Positions 18,954-28,501 of a stretch of DNA of 64,000 nucleotides are shown piece by piece. The notes below the pieces were generated by a model. It saw only the letters and a program-made list of their open reading frames with translations, was not told where the DNA came from and searched no databases. The translations under genes and the position numbers were made by a program. The stretch spans positions 1-64,000 of the forward strand of contig CAVWHY010000008.1 in assembly GCA_963754955.1 (NCBI GenBank). Direction: 5' to 3'. The stretch is from CAVQJU01 sp963754955. Its GTDB lineage: Bacteria > Acidobacteriota > Vicinamibacteria > Vicinamibacterales > CAVVIG01. The first letter of the stretch is position 1. Each line of letters opens with the position of its first letter.

Positions 18954-20005
18954 CACCGCTCCCCCTCGTCCGCCCCGCCGGTGCGCGTCCGGACGATGCC
19001 CTTCTTCGCGTCTTCTTCGACCGCCTTGTCTTCCGTGCGCTGCGCTTCGAGCAGATGGAACATGGCGTAATTCCCTTCGTGACAGGCGTACTCGAACGGC
19101 CGCTGGCTGTCGTCTTTCCTCGTCAGAGTCATGGCGAACGTCCACGGCGTCGCCCACGTGTGTGGATCGTCGAATGTGGCCGACCATTCGACGCTGTCCG
19201 GTCCGGTACGCGTGAAGCGTTCCGTGAGCTTCAGGTGCTCGCTCGAACCGCGATACGCGATCTTGTCCGTGAAGTTCGTCGTCTCCACGACGAGAGTGTT
19301 GCCCTCCCAGTGGCCTTTCGCGTCGCCCATATACATGCGGATGCGTTCGCCGGGGTGCGTGGCGGACGTCAGCGGGATGACGCGTGCCTCGTGAACCATC
19401 TCGTACGTGATCGCGACGTAGCCCGGTCCCTGGACGATCTCATAGGCGTTGCCGTAGATGGCGGGCATCATCGAGCCCGGGATCCCGCGCGAGATGCAAC
19501 GGTCGTACAGGCTGCGATCCTCGTAAGAGTCCGCGGGGCCGTGGGCGGCCCGTTCGCGCGCGCGCGCCGCGTTCCGCTGCTGCGCCTCGGGCGTGAGCGT
19601 CGGGACCTTGCCGTCCGGAGGATCGGACACGAGCCACGCACGGCTGTTGTTCGGGAAGAGATTCTCGAACCAGTGCAGCGGGCTCCGGAGCTCGGCGCGA
19701 TTGCGATCGGCCTCCGCGCGCTGCGCGTCGCGCTCGTCGATGAGCTTCTCGAGCTCTGCTCGGGTGACGTCCTCGAGCTTTCGGCCGGCGAACTCGGCGG
19801 GGCGCTCGAACGGAATGAGGCTCTCGTCGTTGTTCGTGTACACACCGCTCAGGTCAGGGTCGCCCCATCCCGTCTTCGGCGCGGTCCACGTCTTGGCAGG
19901 CGCTTTCTTCGATGCCGGGGCCGGCGGCGCGGAGGTCTGTGCCGGCGCCGCTGTTGACATCAGACACATGACGGCGATGGCGCCGCCGATCGCGTGTTTA
20001 CGCAT
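18953..20005 (-). CDS. Secreted WGDPDL-family protein
   Basis: This intact 350-residue member serves as a template for the broken copies. A signal peptide ends near Ala-Pro-Ala-Gln and a Pro/Lys-rich linker follows. Then come Gly-Trp-Gly-Asp-Pro-Asp-Leu-Ser-Gly (about 47-55), Ile-Pro-Phe-Glu-Arg-Pro, Ser-Asp-Pro-Pro-Asp-Gly-Lys-Val-Pro, and Tyr-Asp-Arg-Cys-Ile-Ser-Arg-Gly-Ile-Pro-Gly-Ser-Met. The second half has Glu-Met-Val-His-Glu-Ala-Arg-Val-Ile-Pro, Gly-His-Trp-Glu-Gly-Asn-Thr-Leu-Val-Val-Glu and Tyr-Ala-Cys-His-Glu-Gly-Asn-Tyr. The conserved Asp, His, Glu and Cys residues could form a metal or catalytic site, but I know of no characterised member. It is coupled to the VOC gene by TGATG. 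Confidence 0.82.
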   Translation of the reverse strand: MRKHAIGGAIAVMCLMSTAAPAQTSAPPAPASKKAPAKTWTAPKTGWGDPDLSGVYTNNDESLIPFERPAEFAGRKLEDVTRAELEKLIDERDAQRAEADRNRAELRSPLHWFENLFPNNSRAWLVSDPPDGKVPTLTPEAQQRNAARARERAAHGPADSYEDRSLYDRCISRGIPGSMMPAIYGNAYEIVQGPGYVAITYEMVHEARVIPLTSATHPGERIRMYMGDAKGHWEGNTLVVETTNFTDKIAYRGSSEHLKLTERFTRTGPDSVEWSATFDDPHTWATPWTFAMTLTRKDDSQRPFEYACHEGNYAMFHLLEAQRTEDKAVEEDAKKGIVRTRTGGADEGER

Positions 20006-20066
20006 ACGATTCTCCCTCGCGACGCTCTGCTAGAATCTCCCGTACGACACCCTCGGAGGACACGAC

Positions 20067-20432
20067 ATGCACGCTCGTCTCGCGGCCACGGCCATCGTCA
20101 CACTCGCCCTGACGTTCCCGTTGTCGGGCTCGCGCCCGGTGAGCGCCGCCGAACAGAGCTGGAACGGCGCCATCAGCGACAGTATGTGCGGCGCGTCGCA
20201 CGCGGCCATGTCCACGGGCGGCGCCAAGGTCAGCGATCGTGACTGCACGCTCGCGTGCGTCAGCTACCAGACGGCGGACGCCCCGAAGTTCGTGTTCGTC
20301 AGCGACGGCAAGGTCTACCCGATCGCGAACCAGCGGTTCGGCGGCCTCGCCCGGTACGCCGGCCAGCCGATAGCGCTCACCGGCGAGCTGGTGAACGGCG
20401 CGATCACCGTCTCGAAGATCGAGAAACGGTAA
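20067..20432 (+). CDS. Small secreted protein with three conserved-looking Cys
   Basis: The 121-residue protein has a signal peptide cut near Val-Ser-Ala-Ala. The mature part starts Trp-Asn-Gly-Ala-Ile-Ser-Asp-Ser-Met-Cys41-Gly-Ala-Ser-His, with Cys60 and Cys64 in Asp-Cys-Thr-Leu-Ala-Cys. A short beta-rich end (Ile-Ala-Leu-Thr-Gly-Glu-Leu) recalls an OB-like barrel. A clear GGAGGA ribosome site lies about 8 bases before the ATG, and GCTAGAAT near 20029-20036 could be the -10 box. It is divergent from the gene at 20005. The Cys pattern could bind metal or form a disulfide. Function unknown. Confidence 0.75.
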   Translation: MHARLAATAIVTLALTFPLSGSRPVSAAEQSWNGAISDSMCGASHAAMSTGGAKVSDRDCTLACVSYQTADAPKFVFVSDGKVYPIANQRFGGLARYAGQPIALTGELVNGAITVSKIEKR

Positions 20433-20475
20433 CGTCCGGCTGAGAGATGCCGACGTCCGCCTGAAGCCGGACGCT
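20433..20475. repeat. REP-like element (CGTCCGGCT / GGACGCTAC type)
   Basis: CGTCCGGCTGAGA is followed by CGTCCGCCTGAAGCCGGACG and CTAC, an imperfect palindrome. It lies between the 3' ends of convergent genes. Confidence 0.65.
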
Positions 20476-22489
20476 ACTGGACGATCAGCTGACCGATCGT
20501 CCACGGATGCTCCTTGCACGTGTACTCGTATGAACCGGCCTTCGCGATCGTCACCGACCCCGACTCGCCGGGCTTGATCGAACCAGTGCTCCATGAACCG
20601 TCGCGCGCCGCAATGGTGTGCGCGAGTTTCGACGTGTTGGCCCACGTCACCGCCGAGCCGGCCTTCGTCCGGACGCGCGGCGGCGTCACGCCGTAATCGT
20701 TCACCCACTCTTCCTTCCGGCCCGCACTCGCAATCGTGAACGTGCTGACCGTCCCCAGCTGAACAGCGGCCGTGTCTTCGACGCGTCCTTCCCACTCGAT
20801 CGTGGTGGGCGGCGGAGCCGCAGCCGGCCGCGGCGGCAGGGTCCCGCCGCGCTTGAACGCCCAGACCACGTGGTTCATCGTGAGCGCGACGTACTGCACG
20901 CCGTCGCTCTCGTACGTCACCGCCGGTCCGCCACCGGGACCGGCGCCGCCGCCGAACCCGACGTCGCCTGTCTGGAACTGCCAGACGACGTCGCCGGTTT
21001 TCGCGGAGTACGCCTGGAAGTTGCCGTCGGGCTCGACGTGGAACACCAGGCCGCCGGCGGTGGCGGTAGCGCCGCCGCCGCCCTCGCACCCGGCATACGC
21101 GACGCGCTTGTTCCAGACCGTCTTGCCTGTGCGCGCGTCGAGGGCCGTCATGAACCCGTGCTGCTGCTGGCCCGGCAGCCGCGTCGGCCGCACGAACGCC
21201 CATGGCGTCTCCGCGCGGCGGATCCACGCCGGGTTGACGCACACCGATGCGTACAGATACCCGGTCGCCGGGCTGTAGGCCATCGGCGTCTGCCGCATGT
21301 TCATGTGCGGCATGTAGTGGTTCGGCATGTCCACGCGAATCGGATCGAAGTAGCAGCCGGCCTCGAAGCCCGGCGGGATCATGTTCTTGTCGACGCACGC
21401 GGGCCCGAGCCGATCCGCGCCCGCCGTAAACGGCTGGGTCGGCGACGTCTTGAGGAACGCGTCCTGCTTCACCGGGCGCTCTTCGACCGGCAGCACGGGC
21501 TTTCCCGTCTCGCGGTCCAGGAAGAACGGCACGCCGTCGGTGCGCATCGCCATCAGCACCTTGCGCGGCCGTCCGCCGATCGTCGTGTCGTAGAGCACGA
21601 GCGGCGTGCCCACGTCGTGTTCCCAGATGTCGTGGTGCACGAGCTGGTAGTGCCAGCGCATCTTGCCGGACTTCAGCTCGAGCGCGACGACCGAGTTGTC
21701 GAACAGGTTGTCGCCGGGCCGGAGCTCGCCGCCCCACTGCGGCACCGCGTTCCCGGTTTCGAGATAGACGAGCCCGAGGTCGGCGTCGACCGACGGCGAT
21801 CGTCCAGATGGCGCCGCCGCCGTACTTCCAGTGTCGTTGTCCTGCGGCCAGGTGTCGTGACCCGGTTCGCCGGGCCCCGGCACCACCTCGAAGTTCCACA
21901 GGTACGCGCCGGTTTTTGCGTCGAGGCCGAACGCGCGGCCGCGGGCGAAGTTGTCGCCGCCCGAGACGACCGCCACCACGACGCCGTTGCCGATATGCGG
22001 GAGCCGTGCTGATCCCCTGCGCGGGAATGCCGGCCTCGCGCGCATGCCGCCACACGACTTCGCCTGTCTGCTGGCTGACCGCAATCACGGTCGAATCGCG
22101 CAGCCCGGCAAACAGCAGCCCGTCGCCGATGCCGATGCCGCGGCTGCCGCCGAACGGCGTTTCCGGCTTGAACGTCCAGAGCGATTTCCCCGTGGCGGGG
22201 TCGAGCGCCAGGATCGTGCCCGGCCGTCGTCGTCACGAACATGCGGCCGTCCTTGACGAGCAGCGGCGCCTTCGACGTCTGCCGATCGGGCAGGTCCGCG
22301 ACCCACGCGCCGCCAAGCGTCTTCACGTTCGCGGCGTCGATCTGCGCGAGCGTCGAGTAACGGGTGGCCGCCCAGTCGCCGCCCGGGGCCGGCCCACTCT
22401 GTCCCGGAATACGCGGGCGGGTTTCCGGCCGAGCGGAGCACCACCGCCAGCGCACCCGCAGCGACTACCGCATATGTCAGACGACGCAT
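20474..22489 (-). CDS. PQQ quinoprotein dehydrogenase fused to a cupredoxin domain, frameshifted
   Basis: A membrane-anchor or signal stretch opens at the ATG at 22489. A quinoprotein propeller follows with Trp-Ala-Ala-Thr-Arg-Tyr-Ser-Thr-Leu, Trp-His-Tyr-Gln-Leu-Val-His-His-Asp-Ile-Trp-Glu and Trp-Asn-Lys-Arg-Val. After about 110 linker residues the protein ends in a cupredoxin-like fold: Leu-Ala-His-Thr-Ile, then Tyr-Glu-Tyr-Thr-Cys-Lys-Glu-His-Pro-Trp-Thr. The usual type-1 copper His, Cys and His are present, but the axial Met position is Thr. The first 700 bases have about five frame breaks, several being one extra base in GGG/CCC runs (22385-22388, 22219-22221, 21999-22001). The copper domain would accept electrons from PQQ. 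Confidence 0.8.
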
Positions 22490-22507
22490 CGAGGCTCCTC
22501 GGAAACT

Positions 22508-22566
22508 GAAGTGGGGCGGCCCTTTTCAGGGCCGCCGGCACGCGGGCCTGAAAGGCCCGCGCTACT
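22508..22566. repeat. Two REP-like palindromes
   Basis: GGCGGCCCTTTTCAGGGCCGCC is followed by GGGCCTGAAAGGCCC and then GCGCTACT. These are two hairpins in the gap between the ankyrin gene and the quinoprotein gene. The GCTAC tail overlaps the ankyrin stop codon. Confidence 0.65.
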
Positions 22567-24050
22567 GATTCATCCGCTTCCGCAAAATCGCCGCGGCGCT
22601 CTCGCGCGCGGCTCTGCTGCCCGCGTCCGCCGCCGCCCAGGGCGAGGTCGAGCGGCAGCCGGCCCTGCTTGTCCTTCACGTCCAGCCGGGCGCCGCTGTC
22701 GGCCAGAAACTCGATGAACGCGTCGCCGCGCTGGAGGGCGGCATTGTGCATCGCCGTCTGCCCCGCTTCGTCTGCGGCGTTGATGTTCGCGCCGTGCTGC
22801 AGACAGAGCTTCGCGCCTTCGATGAAGTCCGCATCGCTGGCCCGCTTGACGTCGTAGACGCCGAACCGGCCGAGGCCGCCGCGGCCCGAGACGAACATCA
22901 GCGCCGTGGCGCCGTTCTTCATCGCCACGTTGACGTCGGCGCCGTGGTCGAGCAGCACGCGCATGGCCTCGATGTCACCCTTCTTGGCGGCGCGCATCAG
23001 CGGCGTCGCGCCGGCGCCGAGCGCGCCGTCGCCGTTGTTGTGCACACGTTCGATGAGCGGAGCGGCCAGCTGCGCGTTCGGGTTGGCGCCGCGGTCGAGC
23101 AGCACCTTCATCAGCGCCGAGCGCGCTCAGCTTGTCGGTGGATTTCGGCGCGGGGCGGCCCGGCGTCTCGTCCAGCGTGTTCATGTCGACCGCCGCGTAC
23201 AGCGCCGCCATGCCCGCTCGAGTCGCCCGAGGTTCGGGTTCGCGCCCTTGTCGAGGAGCATCGCGGCGAGATCGTAGTGGGCGTTGATGATCGCCAGCAC
23301 CAGCGCGCTCGTGCCGTCCGGATCCGTCAGGTTCAGGTCGGCGCCGCGTTTCGGCCAGCGCGCGGACGGCGCTCCGCCGCGCCCTGGCGAGCCGCGTACA
23401 TCAGCGGCGTCCAGCCGCCGCGCGGCAGCACGGTGAAGCGGGCCGACTTGCCGTCCCCGTACTTCGCGCAGCGGGAACGTCAGGGGATTCGATCGCGCGT
23501 TGACGTCGGCGCCGTTCTTCGCCGAGCAGCGTGATCGCGTCCGCATGATTCTCCGACGCGGCCCAGATCAGGGCCGTCTCGCCGAGGACCTGCTCGCGGG
23601 CGTTCACGTCCACGTGACGGGCCAGGAGAACGCCGATCGCGTCGCGTTTCCGCTGCGCGCCGCGATCATGAGCATCGTCTGGCCATTCGACACCGTCGCA
23701 GCGGGGTCCGCGCCCGCCTTGACGAGCGCGTCGATGACAGCGGCGTTCCCGTTGAGCGCGGCCAGGGACAGCGGCGGTGACGCCGTACCGGTTCGCCTGC
23801 GTCCGCGTGCGCGCCGGCGCGCAGCAGCAGGCGCGTGGTCTCGAGGTCGTTGCCCCGCACCGCCCAGTGCAGCGCCGTCGTGCCGTCGACCTCGGCCGCG
23901 TTCACGTCGGACGACTGCAACAGCGTCCGCACCGCATCGCGATTGCCGGCCTTCACGGCGTCGATGAGCCGCGGTTCGACGCCGGCGGCGTCGCCGTGGC
24001 CGCCAGCAGCAGACCGCGAACGCGCCGGCGGCACGAAGGGACGGTCTCAT
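22562..24050 (-). CDS. Secreted ankyrin-repeat protein (cassette A), heavily frameshifted
   Basis: The ATG at 24050 lies 2 bases after the DUF1552 stop. A hydrophobic leader suggests export. About ten ankyrin repeats follow, for example Asp-Gly-Thr-Thr-Ala-Leu-His-Trp-Ala-Val-Arg-Gly-Asn-Asp, Gly-Gln-Thr-Met-Leu-Met-Ile-Ala-Ala-Arg and Asn-Gly-Ala-Thr-Ala-Leu-Met-Phe-Val. They align one-to-one with the intact paralogue at 56228-54723. At least eight frame changes occur. Two (CCC at 23213-23215 and 23226-23228) are each fixed by removing one base, which restores Asn-Leu-Gly-Asp-Ser-Ser-Gly-Met-Ala-Ala-Leu-Tyr. Ankyrin repeats bind other proteins; the partners here are probably its DUF1552/DUF1592 neighbours (inference). 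Confidence 0.72.
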
Positions 24051-24052
24051 CG

Positions 24053-25389
24053 TCAGAACAGGTCCACGCGCCCGTTGCTCTCGCCGAGGGTGTCGATCGG
24101 GCTGCCGTAGTGGTTCGCCACCGACACCCACAGGTTGCCGATCGGCGTTCGCGGCGCGAGCTTGATGTGGCGGTTGCCCTTCCCGACGCCGCCGCCGACG
24201 GCGAGCAGCGGCAGCGGATCGCTGGCGTGCTGGTTGGGATTGCCCATGCCGCCGCCGTAGACAATCAGCGAGTGATCGAGCAGCGAGCCGTCGCCGTCCG
24301 GCGTCGCCCGCAGCTTGTCCAGGAACTTCGCGAACAGCTCGACGTGGTAGGTGTTGATCTTGATGACCTTCGCGATGTTCTCCGGATCGTTGCCGTGGTG
24401 CGAGACCGTGTGGTGCTGCTCGTTCACGCCGATCTGCGGATAGGTCCGCTGGCTCAGCTCGCGATCGCTCATGAACGTGAACACGCGCGTCAGGTCGGCC
24501 TGATACGCGACGGTCAGCAGGTCGTACATCAGCGCCAGGTGCTCCTCGAACGACTCCGGGCATGCCGATCGGCAGCGTCGAACGACGCCACCTCGGGGCT
24601 CGTTGCGCGCTTCCGCCCGCTCGATGCGCCGCTCGATCTCGCGGATGTTGTCCAGGTACTCGCTCGAGCCGGCCCGGTCGCGCGTGCCCGAGGCCGCGCT
24701 GCAGATCGGCGGCCTGCTGCGTCGACCAGATCCAGGATGCTGCAGGTTCCGCTGCACGCGCGCCGCGCGCTGCGGCCGGCGTGCCCGGCCGGCCGAACAG
24801 GCGCTCGAACACCACGCGCGGGTTGATCTCCATCGGCAGCGGCGTCGTCGGCGAGCTCCACGAGATCGTGTTCGTGTACACGCAGCTGTAGCCGCTCGTG
24901 CAGGCGCCCGACGTAGCCGGTGAAATCGGCCGTCGCCAGCTCGAGCGACGGGAACGGCGTGTCCTGCCCGATGCGGCCGGCGACGATCTGATCGATCGTC
25001 GTGCCCGCCCTGCACGTCCTCCGCCTGCGTCCGCTTCGGGTAGCACGCCGCTCAGCCACCCGGCGGCGCTGATCGCGTGGTCGCCCTCGACGACGCCCGG
25101 ATTGCGCGCGCGTCAGGTTGCTGACGACGACCAGCTGGTCGCGGAACCGTTCGAGCGGCTGCAGGATCGGCGTGAACTCGAAGTCGGCCCCGGCAGCCGA
25201 CGGGCTCCACTGCTCCACGATGGCGCCGTTCGGGACGAACACGGCGCCGAAGCGCATCTTCGGGTTCGCGGCTGTCTGCGCCAGCGCCGTCATCGCGGGC
25301 ACCATCGCTTCGAGCACCGGCAGCCCGACGGCGGCGCCCATGCCCCGCAGGAACGTCCGCCTCGCCAGAGAAGTCTTTGTGATGAACAT
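24053..25389 (-). CDS. DUF1552-family Tat-exported protein (cassette A), frameshifted
   Basis: The N-terminus Ala-Arg-Arg-Thr-Phe-Leu-Arg-Gly and a hydrophobic stretch form a twin-arginine signal. Family blocks follow: Arg-Phe-Gly-Ala-Val-Phe-Val-Pro-Asn-Gly-Ala, Asp-Gln-Ile-Val-Ala, Ser-Trp-Ser-Ser-Pro-Thr-Thr-Pro-Leu-Pro, Asn-Pro-Arg-Val-Val-Phe-Glu-Arg-Leu-Phe-Gly. The C-terminal block has His-His-Thr-Val-Ser-His-His-Gly-Asn-Asp-Pro, Asp-His-Ser-Leu-Ile-Val-Tyr-Gly-Gly-Gly-Met-Gly-Asn-Pro-Asn. The His and Asp residues resemble a metal site of the alkaline-phosphatase-like DUF1501/1552 group. Breaks near 25110, 25020, 24770, 24700 and 24560 shift the frame. No substrate is known. Confidence 0.78.
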
Positions 25390-25399
25390 GGTTCTCAGC

Positions 25400-27878
25400 T
25401 CAGTCGTGGTGCAGGGCTTCAGCCCTGCCTTTCGCGTTCACAGCAGGCCTGAAGGCCTGCACTACGTCTGCAACCGGTTTCACCCGCATCTGAAACGGCG
25501 CGCTCATGACGATGCCCGAGAACGATCGACGAGAAGCGGTAGCGATCGCGCGACGCCGCCGAGACAATCACCCGGACCGCCGGCATGTCCGCGCGAATCG
25601 AGACCGCGGCCGAGCGCATACGTCATCAGCTTCTCGGTCAGCGTGCCGACGAACACGTCCGGGCGGCTCACGAGCGCCTGCCGCAGCGCCACCACGCCGT
25701 CGACCGTGCGTGCCGTCGGCCAGCTCGCCCGACGCGTCGATCGGCGCGCCGGCGTCCTGCGCGCGCCACGCGCCGACGGCGTCGAAGTTCTCCATCGCGA
25801 ACCCGATCGGGTCCATCACCTTGTGGCAGCTCGCGCAGGCGGGATTGGCGCGGTGTTCGACCATCTGCTCGCGCATCGTTTTCGTCGCCGCGCCCTTCTC
25901 CGGTTCCTTGAGCGCCGGCACGTTGGGCGGCGGCGGCGCGCGGCGGCGTGCCGAGGATGTTCTCGAGCACCCACTTGCCGCGATGACGGGCGACGTGCGG
26001 GTCGCGTGCGACGTGACGCGCGAGCATGCCGCCCTTGCCGAGCAGCCCCTTGCGCGCATCGTCGTCGAGCGTGCACGCGCCGGAACTGGCTGCCGTAGAT
26101 GCCCGGGATCCCGTAGTGGCGCGCGAGCCGCTCGTTGACGAACGTGTAGTCGGCCGTCAGCAGGTCGAGAACGTTCCGGTCCTCGCGCATGACGCTCTCG
26201 AAGAACAGCTCCATCTCGCGCGCGAACGCCTGCCGCAGGTTGTCGTCGAAATCGGGAAACTCGTCGGAGTTCGGCAGGAGCGTCTTCGAGGTTGCGCACC
26301 TGCAGCCACTGCCCGGCGAAGTTGGCGACGAGCGCGCGACGACTTCGGATCGGCCAGCATGCGGCGGACCTGTCGATCGAGCTCCGCCGGTCGCTTCAAC
26401 TTGCCCCGGCTGGCGGCCGTCGAGCAGTTCTTCGTCGGGGATGCTGCACCAGAGGAAGAACGAGAGCCGCGACGCCAGCTCGACGTCGCTGATGCGGTAG
26501 ATGCCGCCGGGCGGCACATTCGGCGGGTCCTGCTCGACGCGGAACACGAACTTCGGGCTGGCGAGGATCAGCTGCAGCGCGCTCTCGATACCGCGCTCGA
26601 ACGTGCTGTCGCGGCGGGCGGACTTGTAGAAGTCGAGGATCGGCTGCAGGTCGGCGTCGTTCACCGGCTGCCGGTACGCGCGCCGCGCAAGCGACGCGAT
26701 GATCTGCTTCGCGCACGGCGGCTTCGCTCGCGGCGGCCCGCAGGCTGGCACGACGAAGATCTTCCGCCGGGCCGGCGTGTCGCCGGGGCCGGTCGCGTTG
26801 AACGGCCCGCGTGATCGTGACGCGGTCCACGTGCGGCCGCCCGGTCCAGTCGAGCGTGTCCGCCGAACTGCGCAGGAACGGCTGCAGCCGCGTCGTATCG
26901 GCGAGGCCGAGGTTCTCGACGAAGCTGACGCCGACCGTCGTGCGGCCCCGCCTTCACCGGCACGCGAACCGCAAATCGCGCGTCGACCGCGTCGGCCGTG
27001 TCCGTCGGCTTGTCGAACGCGGCGCGCGAGGTCCTCGTCGCCGCCGATCGTCGCAAGCCTGCACACGAACGCCGTCGAGGGTCACCTCGACGTCATGCGG
27101 GTGCTCGAGGCCGCGCAGGTTGCCGAAGTTGGTCCGGAACAACCGCACCTGCAGGTCGTACTCGCCGTCCATCGGGAACGTGTGCCGCACGAGCGTGCCG
27201 CCCATCGTGCCGAGCGGCAGGCCCTCGATGTGCTGATCCTGCGACAGGTCCTGGCGCACGCGGTAGGTCTCGGTGACGCGGCCCGCCGACGGATCGCCGA
27301 CTGCCAGCTCGCTGATCTTCTCCGCCGCCGACAGGTATCGCTCCTGCAGCGACGGCGACACGCCGAGCACGTCGGAGATGTTGTCGAAGCCGTACGCGGA
27401 GTCGTCCGGGCGGCAGCAGCGACGGAGACGTCCACGTCGAGATCCAGCAGATCGCGGATGGCGTTGGCGTACTCGGCGCGGTTCAGCCGGTGCAGCAGGG
27501 GGCGGCCCGGATTCGGCGCAGCGGCTGCCGCGCGGTCGATGCGAGTCTCCAGCCAGGACGCGAGCGCCTCGATAGCCCGCCTCGTCGGGACGCCGCGCGC
27601 CCAGCGGAGGCATCGTCCGCGTGTTGAGCTTCCGGATGACGCGTTCCCACGCCGCCGCGTCGCGCGGGACGTTCGCGAGATCGATCGTATCCAACGCAAT
27701 CCCGCCGGATTTCACGCGCGAGTTGTGGCAGCTGACGCAGTACTGATCGAGCGTCGCGCGGGACGCGGCCATGGCAGGCGCGGCCGGATCGATCGCCTGG
27801 CCGCCGACGGCGACGACGCTGCCGACAACGCCGAAACAACCGGCGAGAACCGCAACGAACCGCAGCCGGGTCGACCAT
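25400..27878 (-). CDS. DUF1592/1588/1587-type c-haem protein (cassette A), frameshifted
   Basis: A large exported protein of the planctomycete/acidobacterial DUF1587-1592-1588-1585 type. A leader is followed by Tyr-Cys-Val-Ser-Cys-His, a c-haem site. Next come Thr-Met-Pro-Pro, Arg-Leu-Asn-Arg-Ala-Glu-Tyr-Ala-Asn-Ala-Ile-Arg-Asp-Leu-Leu, Asp-Asp-Ser-Ala-Tyr-Gly-Phe-Asp-Asn-Ile and Leu-Ser-Phe-Phe-Leu-Trp. A second Cys-x-x-Cys-His (Cys-Ala-Ser-Cys-His-Lys-Val-Met-Asp-Pro-Ile-Gly) lies near 25830. Many frame changes occur; one is a CCC at 25515-25517. The corrected C-terminus (Ser-Ile-Val-Leu-Gly-Ile-Val-Met-Ser-Ala-Pro-Phe) runs into Val-Val-Gln-Ala-Phe-Arg-Pro, which is REP sequence, before a stop at 25400. 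Probably an electron-transfer partner of DUF1552. Confidence 0.75.
25405..25478. repeat. Two REP-like palindromes, partly coding
   Basis: GCAGGGCTTCAGCCCTGC and GCAGGCCTGAAGGCCTGC followed by ACTAC form two hairpins. In the frame of the upstream DUF1592-type gene they encode its last 20 or so residues. Confidence 0.7.
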
Positions 27879-27954
27879 GAACACAGACACCTTCGAGGTT
27901 ACTGTAGCTGCAGCTTCGCCCGGACGCGTATCCCCAGATCGGGTAGGCTCGAGC

Positions 27955-28050
27955 GGCGTCCAAAGACCAGCAAGTCCTTGGTCCTTAGTCCTTTGGCCTT
28001 GGTCCGTCCATGGTCCAGGGTCCGTCCCTGGTCCAGGGTCCCAGGGTCCA
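27955..28050. repeat. Tandem GTCCTTG/GTCCAGG 7-base words
   Basis: GTCCTTG, GTCCTTA, GTCCTTT and GGCCTTG are followed by GGTCCAGGGTCC units, a run of about ten degenerate 7-base words. It fills most of the 174 bases between the start of the cassette A haem protein and the acetyltransferase stop. No gene is seen in this gap. Confidence 0.65.
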
Positions 28051-28052
28051 CG

Positions 28053-28498
28053 TCAGCGAGCTGACAGCGATTTCCGGAAGCACACGGTCCGCTCGACCTC
28101 CTCGTAGCCCATCGCCCCGTGCGCGGCGATGCCGGCGCGTTGTCGAGCTCAGCGTCGCTCGCGATTTCGTGATGGCCCGCGGCGCGCGCGTGCGCTTCGG
28201 CGGCGTCCATCAGGGCCCGGCCGATGCCCTGCCCGCGCATCGACGGCTCCACGTACCAGCCCTCGACGAACGGCACCGGCGACGATGCGCAGCCTGGTGC
28301 GTACTTGCGGAAATCGAGCTCGAGGAATCCGACCAGCCGCCCGCCGGAGTCCGCGACAAAAACAATCGGCCGGTCGGCACGCGTTTCAAAATACCTTCGC
28401 GTTTCGACGTCGTGATCCGGGAGGGAACCCGGCCACAACGCATCACGCAGGCGTATCCAGTCGGGGCGGTCACACTCGGTGATTTCGCGGATCTTCAT
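28053..28498 (-). CDS. GNAT acetyltransferase, AAC(6')-I-like, frameshifted near the end
   Basis: The protein of about 148 residues matches the aminoglycoside 6'-N-acetyltransferase type I layout. It has Arg-Leu-Arg-Asp-Ala-Leu-Trp-Pro early, then Leu-Val-Gly-Phe-Leu-Glu-Leu and Tyr-Ala-Pro-Gly-Cys-Ala-Ser-Ser-Pro-Val. The GNAT core is Val-Glu-Gly-Trp-Tyr-Val-Glu-Pro and Arg-Gly-Gln-Gly-Ile-Gly-Arg-Ala-Leu, followed by Ala-Ser-Asp-Ala-Glu-Leu-Asp-Asn. One extra base near 28125 breaks the frame; removing it restores Tyr-Glu-Glu-Val-Glu-Arg-Thr-Val-Cys-Phe-Arg-Lys-Ser-Leu and a stop at 28053. The family acetylates aminoglycosides with acetyl-CoA in the cytoplasm. Whether this copy confers resistance cannot be told. 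Confidence 0.75.
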
Positions 28499-28501
28499 GA
28501 T

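Noticed and set aside
22562..27878. Cassette A as a cluster of true pseudogenes
   Set aside because: Most breaks that can be checked are single extra bases, and the family motifs are otherwise well preserved without in-frame stops, so error is the better explanation, although not proven.
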